From assembly GCA_031404435.1 (NCBI GenBank), contig JANNHO010000374.1, positions 1-6,837 of the forward strand: a DNA stretch of 6,837 nt, given 5' to 3'. A program made the position numbers and the translations under genes. The notes beneath the pieces are model-generated. The model had not been told where the DNA came from, made no database searches, and saw only the letters and a list, made by a program, of their open reading frames with translations. The DNA comes from VFMC01 sp031404435. GTDB lineage: Bacteria > Actinomycetota > Acidimicrobiia > Acidimicrobiales > Ilumatobacteraceae. Of the stretch, positions 1 through 5,973 are shown one piece after another. Position 1 is the first letter of the stretch. Every line of letters starts with the position of its first letter.

Positions 1-743
1 GTCGTCGCGTGCTGCAGCGGGCAGCGATGACCCATGCCTGGTGGAGCACGGCCCAGGTGTTCGACGCAGCCGTGCACACCTGCGCGCTGGTGTTCGAATC
101 TGGTGCCGAACAGCGCCTCGTTGCACGAAGCTTCGGGCTGGAGGGGAGGGCGATCGCCGACGTCGCGTGGCATGACTCGTGGGGCGCGCTGCTGCTGCTC
201 GAATCGCCGAGCGTTCTGCCGGTCGGCGGTGGACTGACACTCGGCGACATCGCCACGTTCGCTGTCGACTTCCGTGATCAGTACTACGGGCTGATCGGCG
301 CGGTGGGCGACGGCGTGAACGGTCCCCCACTGATCACCAGCGGGCTGATCGAACCGGGCCGATGCCTGTGGGGTGAGCGGCCGGTGCGGTTCGCCAAGCA
401 GCGTTTCGTCGCGCCGCGGGTGGCGATCGAGCGGCTGTCGCCCAAGCTGCAGCGGTGGGCGGCACAACGCCTGGTCCCGAAGATCTTGGTTGCAAACCAG
501 ACCCGCGTGATCGAGGCCGTGATCGACCACAACGGGGCGTGGCTCCCCAGCGTGCCCACCATCACCTGCGTCCCCAAGCCCAGTACCGACACTCCGGCCG
601 GTGCCAGTCTCGACAAGCTGTTTGCCGTGCTCGCGTCACCTGCCGCCACCGAGTGGGTGCGCCATCATGCTGCCGGGAGCGGCCTGTCCGCCACGAGCCT
701 GCGACTCTCGCCAAACCTCCTCGCATCGATCCCGCTCCCGTGA
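1..743 (+). CDS. N-6 DNA methylase family protein, C-terminal part (5' end outside window)
   Basis: The frame is open to the left edge with no stop, so this is the 3' part of a longer gene; the GTG at 9 is only the first internal start-like codon. About 246 residues are visible. They resemble the C-terminal half of actinobacterial adenine-specific (N-6) DNA methylases. Recognisable stretches are LITSGLIEPGRCLWG (bases about 330-374), the PKILVANQTRVIEAV block (about 489-533), and the SPNLLASIPLP ending that is typical of the target-recognition end of such enzymes. The SAM-binding and NPPY catalytic motifs would lie upstream and are not seen, so activity cannot be judged. Known family members methylate adenine in DNA, either as restriction-modification subunits or as solitary enzymes. 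The gene ends with TGA at 741-743 and converges with the DUF559 gene at 997. I recognise the family from sequence style, not from a catalytic motif. Confidence 0.75.
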   Translation, partial: RRVLQRAAMTHAWWSTAQVFDAAVHTCALVFESGAEQRLVARSFGLEGRAIADVAWHDSWGALLLLESPSVLPVGGGLTLGDIATFAVDFRDQYYGLIGAVGDGVNGPPLITSGLIEPGRCLWGERPVRFAKQRFVAPRVAIERLSPKLQRWAAQRLVPKILVANQTRVIEAVIDHNGAWLPSVPTITCVPKPSTDTPAGASLDKLFAVLASPAATEWVRHHAAGSGLSATSLRLSPNLLASIPLP

Positions 744-777
744 CCCGGCCCGCCCCGCCCGCGCAACGCCCCAATCA

Positions 778-828
778 CGTTTGCGTGAGCGCGCAGACCG
801 ACAGTCGGCTTGATCGCTCACGCAAACG
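778..828 (+). repeat. 51-bp palindromic element, copy R1
   Basis: The arms CGTTTGCGTGAGCG (778-791) and CGCTCACGCAAACG (815-828) form a perfect 14-bp inverted repeat around a 23-nt loop (792-814). The loop contains a nested perfect dyad, CCGAC-A-GTCGG (798-808). It begins CGCA and ends GAT. The element starts 34 bp after the methylase stop and is read in the same direction as that gene. No T-run follows the right arm, so it is not a textbook intrinsic terminator. Confidence 0.9.
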
Positions 829-902
829 CAGTTGGCCGCCCGGTGGCAGCCCAGTGGCTGGGCCAGCGTGGCGGTGTTGCGCACTCGGGTGGGGTCCGTA
901 CC

Positions 903-953
903 CATTTGCGTGAGCGATTTGGCGGACTGTGGCTTTGCGCGCTCACGCAAACG
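903..953 (-). repeat. 51-bp palindromic element, copy R2 (reverse orientation)
   Basis: The arms at 903-916 (CATTTGCGTGAGCG) and 940-953 (CGCTCACGCAAACG) pair over 14 positions with one mismatch at the second position. The loop is again 23 nt (917-939). Read on the minus strand, the loop begins CGCAAAGCCACAGTC and ends AAAT, aligning without gaps to the loops of R1 and R3. This shows the copy is inverted relative to them. It lies 43 bp beyond the DUF559 stop, in that gene's sense direction. The nested loop dyad is lost here. Confidence 0.88.
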
Positions 954-996
954 GATTCTTGGGGATAGGGATCGGGACCGGACCTGGGCCGGGCGT

Positions 997-1830
997 TCAG
1001 GAATGGGTGCTGATGGCTTCTCGAACCGTGCGCATCACATCGTCGGGGCCGCCAACGATCTCGTCGTAGGTGAACTGAATCGGTATGAAACCGTCCAGAA
1101 CCAGCCGATTGAGACGCTGCACGTCGATCACCATCTGCGTTCGCGTTCGGTGCCAGCGGTAGCCGAGCACCTCGACGACAACCGGCGTGTCTCGAAACCG
1201 GAAATCGACACGAATCAACGAGGTGCCCCGACGCCCGAGTACCTGTTGCGCGACCGGCCGCGGCAAGCCAGCGGCCGCGACGAGGCGAAGGAACTCTCGT
1301 TCGAGCCAACTGTGTGCGCCGCGAGTGATCTCGCTTCCTTCGATCACGGCGAGTAAGTCCGGGATGCCGTAGCGACCTGAACGTCGGAGGTTGCTGATGC
1401 GGCGCAGGAGGAAATCTTCAGCTACGAGGCCATCCCGTAAGGCGCCATCGAGGGCGATGGTGAGTTTTTCGCGCGACGTTGACTTGGCGAGGTCGATCAG
1501 GGTACGTGTCGGCGAGGTGACGGGAAGTCCATACGCCGACTCACGATCGAGGTTCGGTAGATCGAACGCCGTGTGAATCACATGGCCGATGCGCCGAACG
1601 TTGCGGTCACGCAGTGTGACGATGTGGAACGGCGGGTGGAGCCTGAAGCCGTCGAATCGTTCAAGAGCCGCAGCGGTCGGCCCGTAGGCCCAGCAATCTG
1701 GGCCGATGTCAGTGATCAGTGCGGCGAGCCGCGGGTCTGGGATGACGTGGAAGCCGCTCGTATCTCGGCTTCGAAACTCCCGCTGGAGTTGACCGTGCGG
1801 GACCGTCGATTGACGGCCATTGCTGGTCAT
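997..1830 (-). CDS. AbiEi/DUF559-type protein with Vsr-like nuclease fold C-terminus
   Basis: The 277-residue protein matches a common actinobacterial layout. The central AbiEi-like antitoxin region has the GPTAAALERFDG block (residues 50-61) and GLPVTSPTRTLIDLA (101-115). The C-terminal DUF559 region, related to very-short-patch-repair endonucleases, has HSWLERE (173-179), RVDF with D209, VVVE with E220, H227, and D236/R239. Family members usually read EVDG after the acidic residue; here it is EVLG, so nuclease activity is uncertain. The usual N-terminal winged helix of about 50-60 residues is reduced to roughly 30 residues. The ATG at 1830 is the furthest possible start because a TGA lies four codons upstream. 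Members are found near defence and toxin-antitoxin loci, but their roles are mostly unproven. No partner AbiEii toxin is present. 51-bp palindromes lie on both sides. Confidence 0.75.
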   Translation of the reverse strand: MTSNGRQSTVPHGQLQREFRSRDTSGFHVIPDPRLAALITDIGPDCWAYGPTAAALERFDGFRLHPPFHIVTLRDRNVRRIGHVIHTAFDLPNLDRESAYGLPVTSPTRTLIDLAKSTSREKLTIALDGALRDGLVAEDFLLRRISNLRRSGRYGIPDLLAVIEGSEITRGAHSWLEREFLRLVAAAGLPRPVAQQVLGRRGTSLIRVDFRFRDTPVVVEVLGYRWHRTRTQMVIDVQRLNRLVLDGFIPIQFTYDEIVGGPDDVMRTVREAISTHS

Positions 1831-1931
1831 TCGTCGGATTCAACCGTGCAACGTGGCGTTCCACAACACCGCGTTCCCGGGCTTGTCGAACGAGCACCCC
1901 GGCCCCGCGTGCGTCATGCGGCCGCCGATCA

Positions 1932-1982
1932 GGTTTACGTGAGCGCGCAAACCGACAGTCGACCCAATCGCTCACGCAAACG
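1932..1982 (+). repeat. 51-bp palindromic element, copy R3
   Basis: The arms GGTTTACGTGAGCG (1932-1945) and CGCTCACGCAAACG (1969-1982) pair with two mismatches. The 23-nt loop (1946-1968) begins CGCAAACCGACAGTCG and ends AAT, and is close to the R1 loop in the same orientation. The inner dyad is shortened to CGAC-A-GTCG. The copy lies 59 bp beyond the map stop but in antisense orientation to map, and 101 bp upstream of the DUF559 start. The remainder of 1831-2041 shows no gene. Confidence 0.88.
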
Positions 1983-2041
1983 TGGTTTCAGCGAGGCAGG
2001 CCCGCTGCCGGAAACGGGCCGGGGCCGCGGACGCAATCGGG

Positions 2042-3025
2042 TTAGCGGTGCCAGGGGGCGGGGGGGGAGACGGCGTGGGGGGCGGTCAGCACGTCGACGC
2101 CGGTGTCGGTGACGAGGCAGGTGTGTTCGAACTGCGCGGTGCGCTTGCCGTCGGCGGTGACCGCGGTCCAGCCGTCATCGAACACCATCTTGTGCTGCCA
2201 GCTCCCCATCGCGATCATCGGTTCGATCGTGAAGGTCATCCCCGGCCGCATGATCATCGTCGCCTTGGGGTCGTAGTAGTGCAGCACCTGGATGTCGGTG
2301 TGGAACTGCTCGCCGATGCCGTGACCGATGAACGCCTTCACCACCCCGTACTTGTACTTCTTGGCATGCCCCTCGATCGCGCGCCCGATCTCGCTGAGCG
2401 GACGGCCCGGTACGACAGCTTCGACGCCGTGCCATGTGCATTCCTCGGTGACCCTCACGAGCTGTCGGCTGGCCTCGTCGACATCGCCGACGAAAAACGT
2501 CGCGTTCGTGTCGCCGTGCACACCGCCGATGTAACAGGTGACGTCGATGTTCAAGATGTCACCGTCTTGGAGCACCCGCGAGTCGGGAATACCGTGGCAG
2601 ATGATCTCATTGGCGCTCGTGCACACGCTCTTGGGGAAACCGTTGTAGTTGAGCGGGCTGGGGTAGGCGTTGCGCTCGATCGAGAGTTGGTGAACGTAGC
2701 GGTCGATCGAATCAGTGGTCACCCCTGGCTGCACCATCTCGCCGGCGAGGCGCAGCACTTCTGCGGCAATCGCACCGGCATGACGCATCCGCTCGATGAT
2801 CTCTGGCGACTTGACCCGGTCCTCGTTCCACCGGCGCACCACGCCGTCGGCTGCATAGGGCGGCCGCACGATGTGGTCGGGGACCGACAGCCTGGGGCTG
2901 ACCACGCCCTGCAGGACTCGCCCCTCGAGCGGCTTGTGGCATCGCTTGTACTTCCGCCCGCTGCCGCACCAACACGAGTCGTTGGCCTGGGGGAGGACGG
3001 CAGGTGGTTGAGCAGACTGCAGCAC
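2042..3025 (-). CDS. map: Type I methionine aminopeptidase with N-terminal SEC-C zinc motif
   Basis: This cytosolic metalloprotease removes the initiator methionine from new proteins. The 327-residue product starts with a SEC-C motif (CWCGSGRKYKRCH, residues 18-30), a zinc-binding extension seen in some bacterial MAPs and thought to aid ribosome or protein contact. The pita-bread catalytic domain follows, with all five metal ligands at the expected motifs: D161 (NIDVT), D172 (HGDTN), H235 (GHGIG), E268 (TIEPM) and E300 (FEHT). The substrate-contact H144 (CHGIP) is also present. The start is GTG at 3025; a TAG four codons upstream excludes longer versions, and the first internal ATG is far inside the protein. 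There is no clear Shine-Dalgarno, but TAGCCT ends 6 nt before the GTG. The gene follows fcl by 52 bp. The last dozen residues lie over long G-runs and are not conserved in the family. Confidence 0.96.
   Translation of the reverse strand: MLQSAQPPAVLPQANDSCWCGSGRKYKRCHKPLEGRVLQGVVSPRLSVPDHIVRPPYAADGVVRRWNEDRVKSPEIIERMRHAGAIAAEVLRLAGEMVQPGVTTDSIDRYVHQLSIERNAYPSPLNYNGFPKSVCTSANEIICHGIPDSRVLQDGDILNIDVTCYIGGVHGDTNATFFVGDVDEASRQLVRVTEECTWHGVEAVVPGRPLSEIGRAIEGHAKKYKYGVVKAFIGHGIGEQFHTDIQVLHYYDPKATMIMRPGMTFTIEPMIAMGSWQHKMVFDDGWTAVTADGKRTAQFEHTCLVTDTGVDVLTAPHAVSPPAPWHR
2054..2085 (+). other. G-run cluster, possible G-quadruplex
   Basis: The plus strand has runs of 5 G (2054-2058), 8 G (2060-2067) and 6 G (2077-2082) with short breaks, enough for four G-tracts of three or more. 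It lies in the last codons of map and is G-rich on that gene's template strand. Whether a quadruplex forms is untested. Confidence 0.5.
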
Positions 3026-3031
3026 GGTCCA

Positions 3032-3037
3032 AGGCTA
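3032..3037 (-). promoter_or_regulatory. Putative -10 hexamer for leaderless map transcript
   Basis: Read on the minus strand, TAGCCT fits the TAnnnT pattern and ends 6 nt before the GTG start of map, which would put transcription initiation at or next to the start codon. No convincing -35 is visible. map could equally be read from the fcl transcript. Confidence 0.35.
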
Positions 3038-3077
3038 CTGCCCGAGGGGTTCGCTCGACCGTTCGGGTTGGCGATGC

Positions 3078-4061
3078 TCAGCCGGCGAGAGCGGTGGCCG
3101 TGGCCCCGGCGACGCCGCGCAGGTCGGCGTTCGCAGCTTGCTGGTTGAGGAACCACTGATAGGTGGAGGCGATGCCGTCGTCGAGCGAAACCGCCGGCGC
3201 CCAGCCAGTGGCCTTGAGGCGGCTGATATCGAGCACCTTGCGAGGCGTGCCGTCGGGTTTCGACGTGTCGAAATGCAACTCGGCCGACGGGTAGACGAGG
3301 TCACGCACTTTCTCGGCGAGGGCACGGATCGACAGGTCGACGCCCGTGCCGACGTTGATGTGGGAGTGATCGCTGTAGTGCTGCATGAGGTGCAGGCAGG
3401 CGTCGGCGAGATCATCGACGTGCAGGAACTCGCGCTTCGGTGAGCCGGTGCCCCAGATCTCGACGCTGACAGCCCCCGTCTCGCGGGCGTCGTGGAACTT
3501 GCGGATCAGGGCCGGCAGCACATGGCTAGAGGTGAGGTCGAAGTTGTCATTGGGCCCGTACAGGTTGGTCGGCATCGCAGAGATGAAATCGCGGCCGTAC
3601 TGCTGGCGATACGCCTGGCACAGCTTGATGCCGGCGATCTTGGCGATTGCGTACCACTCGTTGGTGGGCTCGAGCGGGCCGGTGAGCAGTTCGTCTTCGG
3701 TGATCGGTTGGGTTGCTTCGCGCGGGTAGATGCACGACGAACCGAGGTACAAGAGCTTGGTCGCGTCGTACTGCTGGGCGGCGTGCACGACCGTGCCGTG
3801 GATCATCAAGTTGTCGTAGATGAACTCCGCCGGGCGGGTGCTGTTGGCCATGATCCCACCGACGGTGCCCGCCACGAGGAAGACGTACTCGGGCCGGTTG
3901 GCCTTGAACCAGTGCGACACCTCGCTCTGGTCGCGCAGGTCGAGCTGCCGGCGCGAGGCCGTGAGCACATTGGTGTAGCCGTCGCGTTCGAGGCGGCGCA
4001 TGATCGCCGATCCGACCAGCCCGGCATGCCCGGCAACGTAGATCCGCGAATCGGTCAGCAT
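3078..4061 (-). CDS. fcl: GDP-L-fucose synthase (GDP-4-keto-6-deoxymannose 3,5-epimerase/4-reductase)
   Basis: This cytosolic short-chain dehydrogenase converts GDP-4-keto-6-deoxy-D-mannose to GDP-L-fucose with NADPH, supplying fucose for surface polysaccharides. Counting from the ATG at 4061 gives 327 residues, close to the E. coli enzyme (321). The nucleotide-binding motif is G11-H-A-G14-L-V-G17. Catalytic residues known from the E. coli enzyme fall at the expected places, shifted by one: S108 and C110 in GSSCIYP, Y137 and K141 in YAIAK, and H180. The frame extends upstream to 4154, but the extra 31 residues are unlike the family and would overlap the divergent epimerase gene, so the start is set at MLTDSRIYVAG. 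TACACT lies 6 nt before this ATG. The usual partner gmd, which makes the substrate, is not in the window. map follows 52 bp downstream. Confidence 0.95.
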   Translation of the reverse strand: MLTDSRIYVAGHAGLVGSAIMRRLERDGYTNVLTASRRQLDLRDQSEVSHWFKANRPEYVFLVAGTVGGIMANSTRPAEFIYDNLMIHGTVVHAAQQYDATKLLYLGSSCIYPREATQPITEDELLTGPLEPTNEWYAIAKIAGIKLCQAYRQQYGRDFISAMPTNLYGPNDNFDLTSSHVLPALIRKFHDARETGAVSVEIWGTGSPKREFLHVDDLADACLHLMQHYSDHSHINVGTGVDLSIRALAEKVRDLVYPSAELHFDTSKPDGTPRKVLDISRLKATGWAPAVSLDDGIASTYQWFLNQQAANADLRGVAGATATALAG

Positions 4062-4067
4062 CGCCAA

Positions 4068-4073
4068 AGTGTA
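4068..4073 (-). promoter_or_regulatory. Putative -10 hexamer for leaderless fcl transcript
   Basis: TACACT on the minus strand matches TAnnnT and ends 6 nt before the chosen ATG of fcl. No Shine-Dalgarno lies between them and no clear -35 is seen. The spacing is that of a leaderless promoter. Confidence 0.4.
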
Positions 4074-4091
4074 TGCCGGACGGTAGTGGCC

Positions 4092-4115
4092 GGTTTGGCG
4101 GCTGGTTTGGCGGCT
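4092..4115 (+). repeat. Two tandem copies of a 12-bp repeat
   Basis: GGTTTGGCGGCT occurs twice head to tail (4092-4103 and 4104-4115) in the 82-bp gap between the divergent fcl and epimerase genes. Its core TTTGGCG also occurs inverted as CGCCAAA at 4062-4068, next to the fcl start. The site could be an operator or simply a small duplication. Confidence 0.6.
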
Positions 4116-4127
4116 GGGGCAGCGCAG

Positions 4128-4142
4128 CGGCCAACATGGCCG
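4128..4142. promoter_or_regulatory. CGGCCA-ACA-TGGCCG dyad before the epimerase start
   Basis: This perfect 6-bp inverted repeat with a 3-nt spacer ends one base before the ATG at 4144. It occupies the place where a -10 element or ribosome binding site would be expected, so a repressor site or a start-masking hairpin is possible. GC-rich dyads of this size also arise by chance. Confidence 0.3.
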
Positions 4143-4143
4143 G

Positions 4144-4545
4144 ATGCTGCTCACCCAGATCGATCATGTGGCCATCGCCGTCCGAGACCTGGAGGCTGCG
4201 ATCGACTATTACCACCGCGCGTTCGGTGCCGAAGTGCATCACCGTGAGCTCGTCGAGACCGACGGCGTGGAGGAAGCGCTGGTAAAGGTCGGTGAGAGCT
4301 ACGTCCAGCTGACGGCGTCGACACGCGCTGACTCTCCGATCGCCAAGTTCATCGACCGGCGTGGCGAGGGGATCCATCACGTCGGCTACCGCGTCGACGA
4401 CTGCGCTGAAGCTTTGGCGAGCATGGTCGCCGCCGGTGCCACCGCGATCGACAAGTCCCCTCGCCCCGGCAGCCGCGGTACCACGGTCGCCTTCGTGCAC
4501 CCAAAGGGCAGCTTCGGAACCCTCATCGAGCTCGTCCAGGAGTAG
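4144..4545 (+). CDS. mce: Methylmalonyl-CoA epimerase
   Basis: This vicinal-oxygen-chelate enzyme interconverts (2R)- and (2S)-methylmalonyl-CoA, linking propionyl-CoA metabolism to succinyl-CoA through methylmalonyl-CoA mutase. The 133-residue length is typical. The paired beta-alpha-beta-beta-beta modules and metal ligands are visible: H8 in QIDHVAIAV, Q55 in YVQLTAS, H79 in GIHHVGYRVDD and E129 in GTLIELVQE, matching the H/Q/H/E set known for the family. The ATG at 4144 puts the IDHVAIAV strand at the very N-terminus, as usual. No Shine-Dalgarno is present. The gene diverges from fcl and converges with the small gene ending at 4549, with only 3 bp between the two stops, so their transcripts probably overlap at the 3' ends. 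No mutase gene is in the window. Confidence 0.93.
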   Translation: MLLTQIDHVAIAVRDLEAAIDYYHRAFGAEVHHRELVETDGVEEALVKVGESYVQLTASTRADSPIAKFIDRRGEGIHHVGYRVDDCAEALASMVAAGATAIDKSPRPGSRGTTVAFVHPKGSFGTLIELVQE

Positions 4546-4548
4546 CAG

Positions 4549-4764
4549 TCACTCCAGCTGCTGGGCGTCAGGCAGGTCGATCCGGCCGCAGATTTCCCGC
4601 GGGAGAATCCGCTCCATCCGCTCCGCTCGCACCTCTTCGAGAATGTCACGAACGATTTCAGACGAGATTGGGGGAACCGGCACGCCGGGTGTGATCACCA
4701 GGACGCCGTCGCGTTCGACGAGATATGGTTCGCCCGGGTTGTCGTCGGGCGGTTCTACGGTCAT
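4549..4764 (-). CDS. Small uncharacterised protein downstream of rlmI
   Basis: This is a 71-residue acidic protein from the ATG at 4764, or 78 residues from a GTG at 4785 that overlaps the rlmI stop as GTGA. The ATG is preferred because an AGG lies 8 nt before it and the upstream residues look unconserved, but the overlap would suit translational coupling. The chain has a short beta-like stretch (YLVERDGVLVITPG) followed by a charged helix (SSEIVRDILEEVRAERMERIL). That layout is loosely like small actinobacterial antitoxins, but no family can be named with confidence. No toxin gene follows: the next gene is the convergent epimerase, 3 bp away. It probably shares the rlmI transcript. Confidence 0.55.
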   Translation of the reverse strand: MTVEPPDDNPGEPYLVERDGVLVITPGVPVPPISSEIVRDILEEVRAERMERILPREICGRIDLPDAQQLE

Positions 4765-4781
4765 GGCGAAGGCCTGGCACG

Positions 4782-5966
4782 TCACTCGGCTTGGAGGATG
4801 AGGCCTTTGAGGTACTCGGCTTCGGGGAACGGGAGTGGTACCGGATGGTCGCTGGCCTGAGCGAGACGGCCGATGATCCGCACGGTTCGGCCGGCATCGA
4901 GGGCGGCACCGGCAACCACCTTCTGGAACAGTTCGGCGCTCATCGCCCCACTGCAGCTGAACGTGAGCAGCTTGCCGCCGGGCGCGAGCAGCTTGATCGC
5001 CAGCAAGTTGAGATCCTTGTAGGCCCGTGTGGCCTTGTCGACCTGTTTGTCGTTGTTGGCCAGCTTCGGCGGGTCGAGGGTGATCAGGTCGTACTGGCGG
5101 GCCCGGTCGCGCAGCCCGCGCAAGGCGGTGAACGCATCGGCCTCCATCAACTCGCCGATGTCGACGCCGTTGAGCTCGGCATTGCGGCGAGCCATGTCCA
5201 GCGCGGGCCCGGACGAATCGATGCTCAGTATCTCGGTGGCACCCGACCCGGCGGCGATCACGCTGAACGCCCCGGTGTAGGAGAACACGTTGAGCATCCG
5301 CACACCGGGGGCGAGCAGTTCCAGCGCGGCGCGGGCGTTGCGCTGGTCGAGGTAGAAGCCGGTCTTGTGCCCGCCTGCAACGTCGATCGCATAGCGCCAG
5401 CGGCCCTCACGGATCGTCAGCTCGCCCGGCACCTCGGAACCGCGCAGCAACCCGACGGCGGGCTCGAGACCCTCGCGGGTGCGCACCTCGGCGTCGCTGC
5501 GCTCGTACACGCTGTCCACCCCGTCGAGGCCGAACAGCGTGTCGGCGATCACCTCGCGCCACCGCTCGGCACCCGCCGTGGTGAGCTGGCAGACAACAGT
5601 GTTGGCGTACCGGTCGGCGATCAGGCCGGGCACGCCATCGGCTTCGCTGAACACCAGCCGGGCTGCGTCGGTGTGGTCGCCGAGCAGCGTCGTTCGTCGT
5701 GCCGCTGCGGCCACGATCCGCTCGGCGACGAAGGCGTCGTCAATGACCGCATCACAGTCGAAGGTCCACATCCGCACTCGGATCTGCGAGTGGGGGCTGT
5801 ACGCGCCGATCCCGAGCGGTTGCCGCTCGGCCGAGCGAACGACCACGGTGTCGCCGGGTGCCGGATTCCCTTCGACGGAATCGACCCCACCGCTGAAGAT
5901 CCACGGATGCCGCCGGGTGAGCGATCGCTCTCGCCCAGCTTTCAAGACCACAACAGGATGCGTCAC
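4782..5966 (-). CDS. rlmI: 23S rRNA (cytosine-C5)-methyltransferase, RlmI family
   Basis: The 394-residue protein matches E. coli RlmI (396), which makes m5C1962 in 23S rRNA using SAM. An N-terminal PUA-type RNA-binding domain (about residues 5-70, with RHPWIFSGGVDSVEG) is followed by a linker (GHKTGFYLDQR, 199-209) and a Rossmann methyltransferase domain. Motif I is NVFSYTGAF (226-234), D250 is the likely SAM ribose contact, motif IV is DPPKL (298-302), and SCSG (337-340) carries the probable catalytic C338. The GTG at 5966 begins MTHPVVVLKAGRE, a family-like N-terminus. There is no Shine-Dalgarno, but TACCCT ends 7 nt before the GTG. The small downstream gene begins at or just after the rlmI stop. 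Substrate position is inferred from the family. Confidence 0.93.
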   Translation of the reverse strand: MTHPVVVLKAGRERSLTRRHPWIFSGGVDSVEGNPAPGDTVVVRSAERQPLGIGAYSPHSQIRVRMWTFDCDAVIDDAFVAERIVAAAARRTTLLGDHTDAARLVFSEADGVPGLIADRYANTVVCQLTTAGAERWREVIADTLFGLDGVDSVYERSDAEVRTREGLEPAVGLLRGSEVPGELTIREGRWRYAIDVAGGHKTGFYLDQRNARAALELLAPGVRMLNVFSYTGAFSVIAAGSGATEILSIDSSGPALDMARRNAELNGVDIGELMEADAFTALRGLRDRARQYDLITLDPPKLANNDKQVDKATRAYKDLNLLAIKLLAPGGKLLTFSCSGAMSAELFQKVVAGAALDAGRTVRIIGRLAQASDHPVPLPFPEAEYLKGLILQAE

Positions 5967-5973
5967 GCCGCGC

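Larger units (their letters stand above)
744..996. other. Non-coding gap between convergent genes, holding two palindromic elements
   Basis: No credible gene lies in these 253 bases between the stops of the methylase and the DUF559 gene. The gap contains two oppositely oriented copies of the 51-bp palindrome (778-828 and 903-953), 74 bp apart. Next to the DUF559 stop is a run of G-tracts (961-993). Short frames that cross the gap run through the repeats and look like high-GC shadows. Confidence 0.7.

Noticed and set aside
778..828. R1 as a classical Rho-independent terminator
   Set aside because: The stem is good, but no T-run follows the right arm and the 23-nt loop is long. Termination remains possible but not by the canonical signature.
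1709..1975. Minus-strand frame upstream of and overlapping the DUF559 gene, as a lost N-terminal domain
   Set aside because: Its translation begins inside R3 and does not resemble a winged helix; the overlap with the real gene is out of frame.
778..1982. Three repeats as a CRISPR array
   Set aside because: The copies are palindromic, in mixed orientation and irregularly spaced (74 and 978 bp), with a gene between two of them and no cas genes.
3041..3067. Imperfect hairpin between fcl and map (CCCGA...TCGGG)
   Set aside because: The stem is only 5 bp with a long interior and no T-run, so it is not convincing as a terminator or riboswitch.
1982..3148. A 388-codon open frame on the plus strand opposite map
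   Set aside because: map has all metal ligands in place on the other strand; this frame is low-complexity in composition and is explained as a shadow.
5919..5930. GAGCGATCGCTC, a 12-bp perfect palindrome
   Set aside because: It lies inside conserved rlmI coding sequence (around GRERSLTRR) and is a single copy unlike the 51-bp element, so most likely coincidence.
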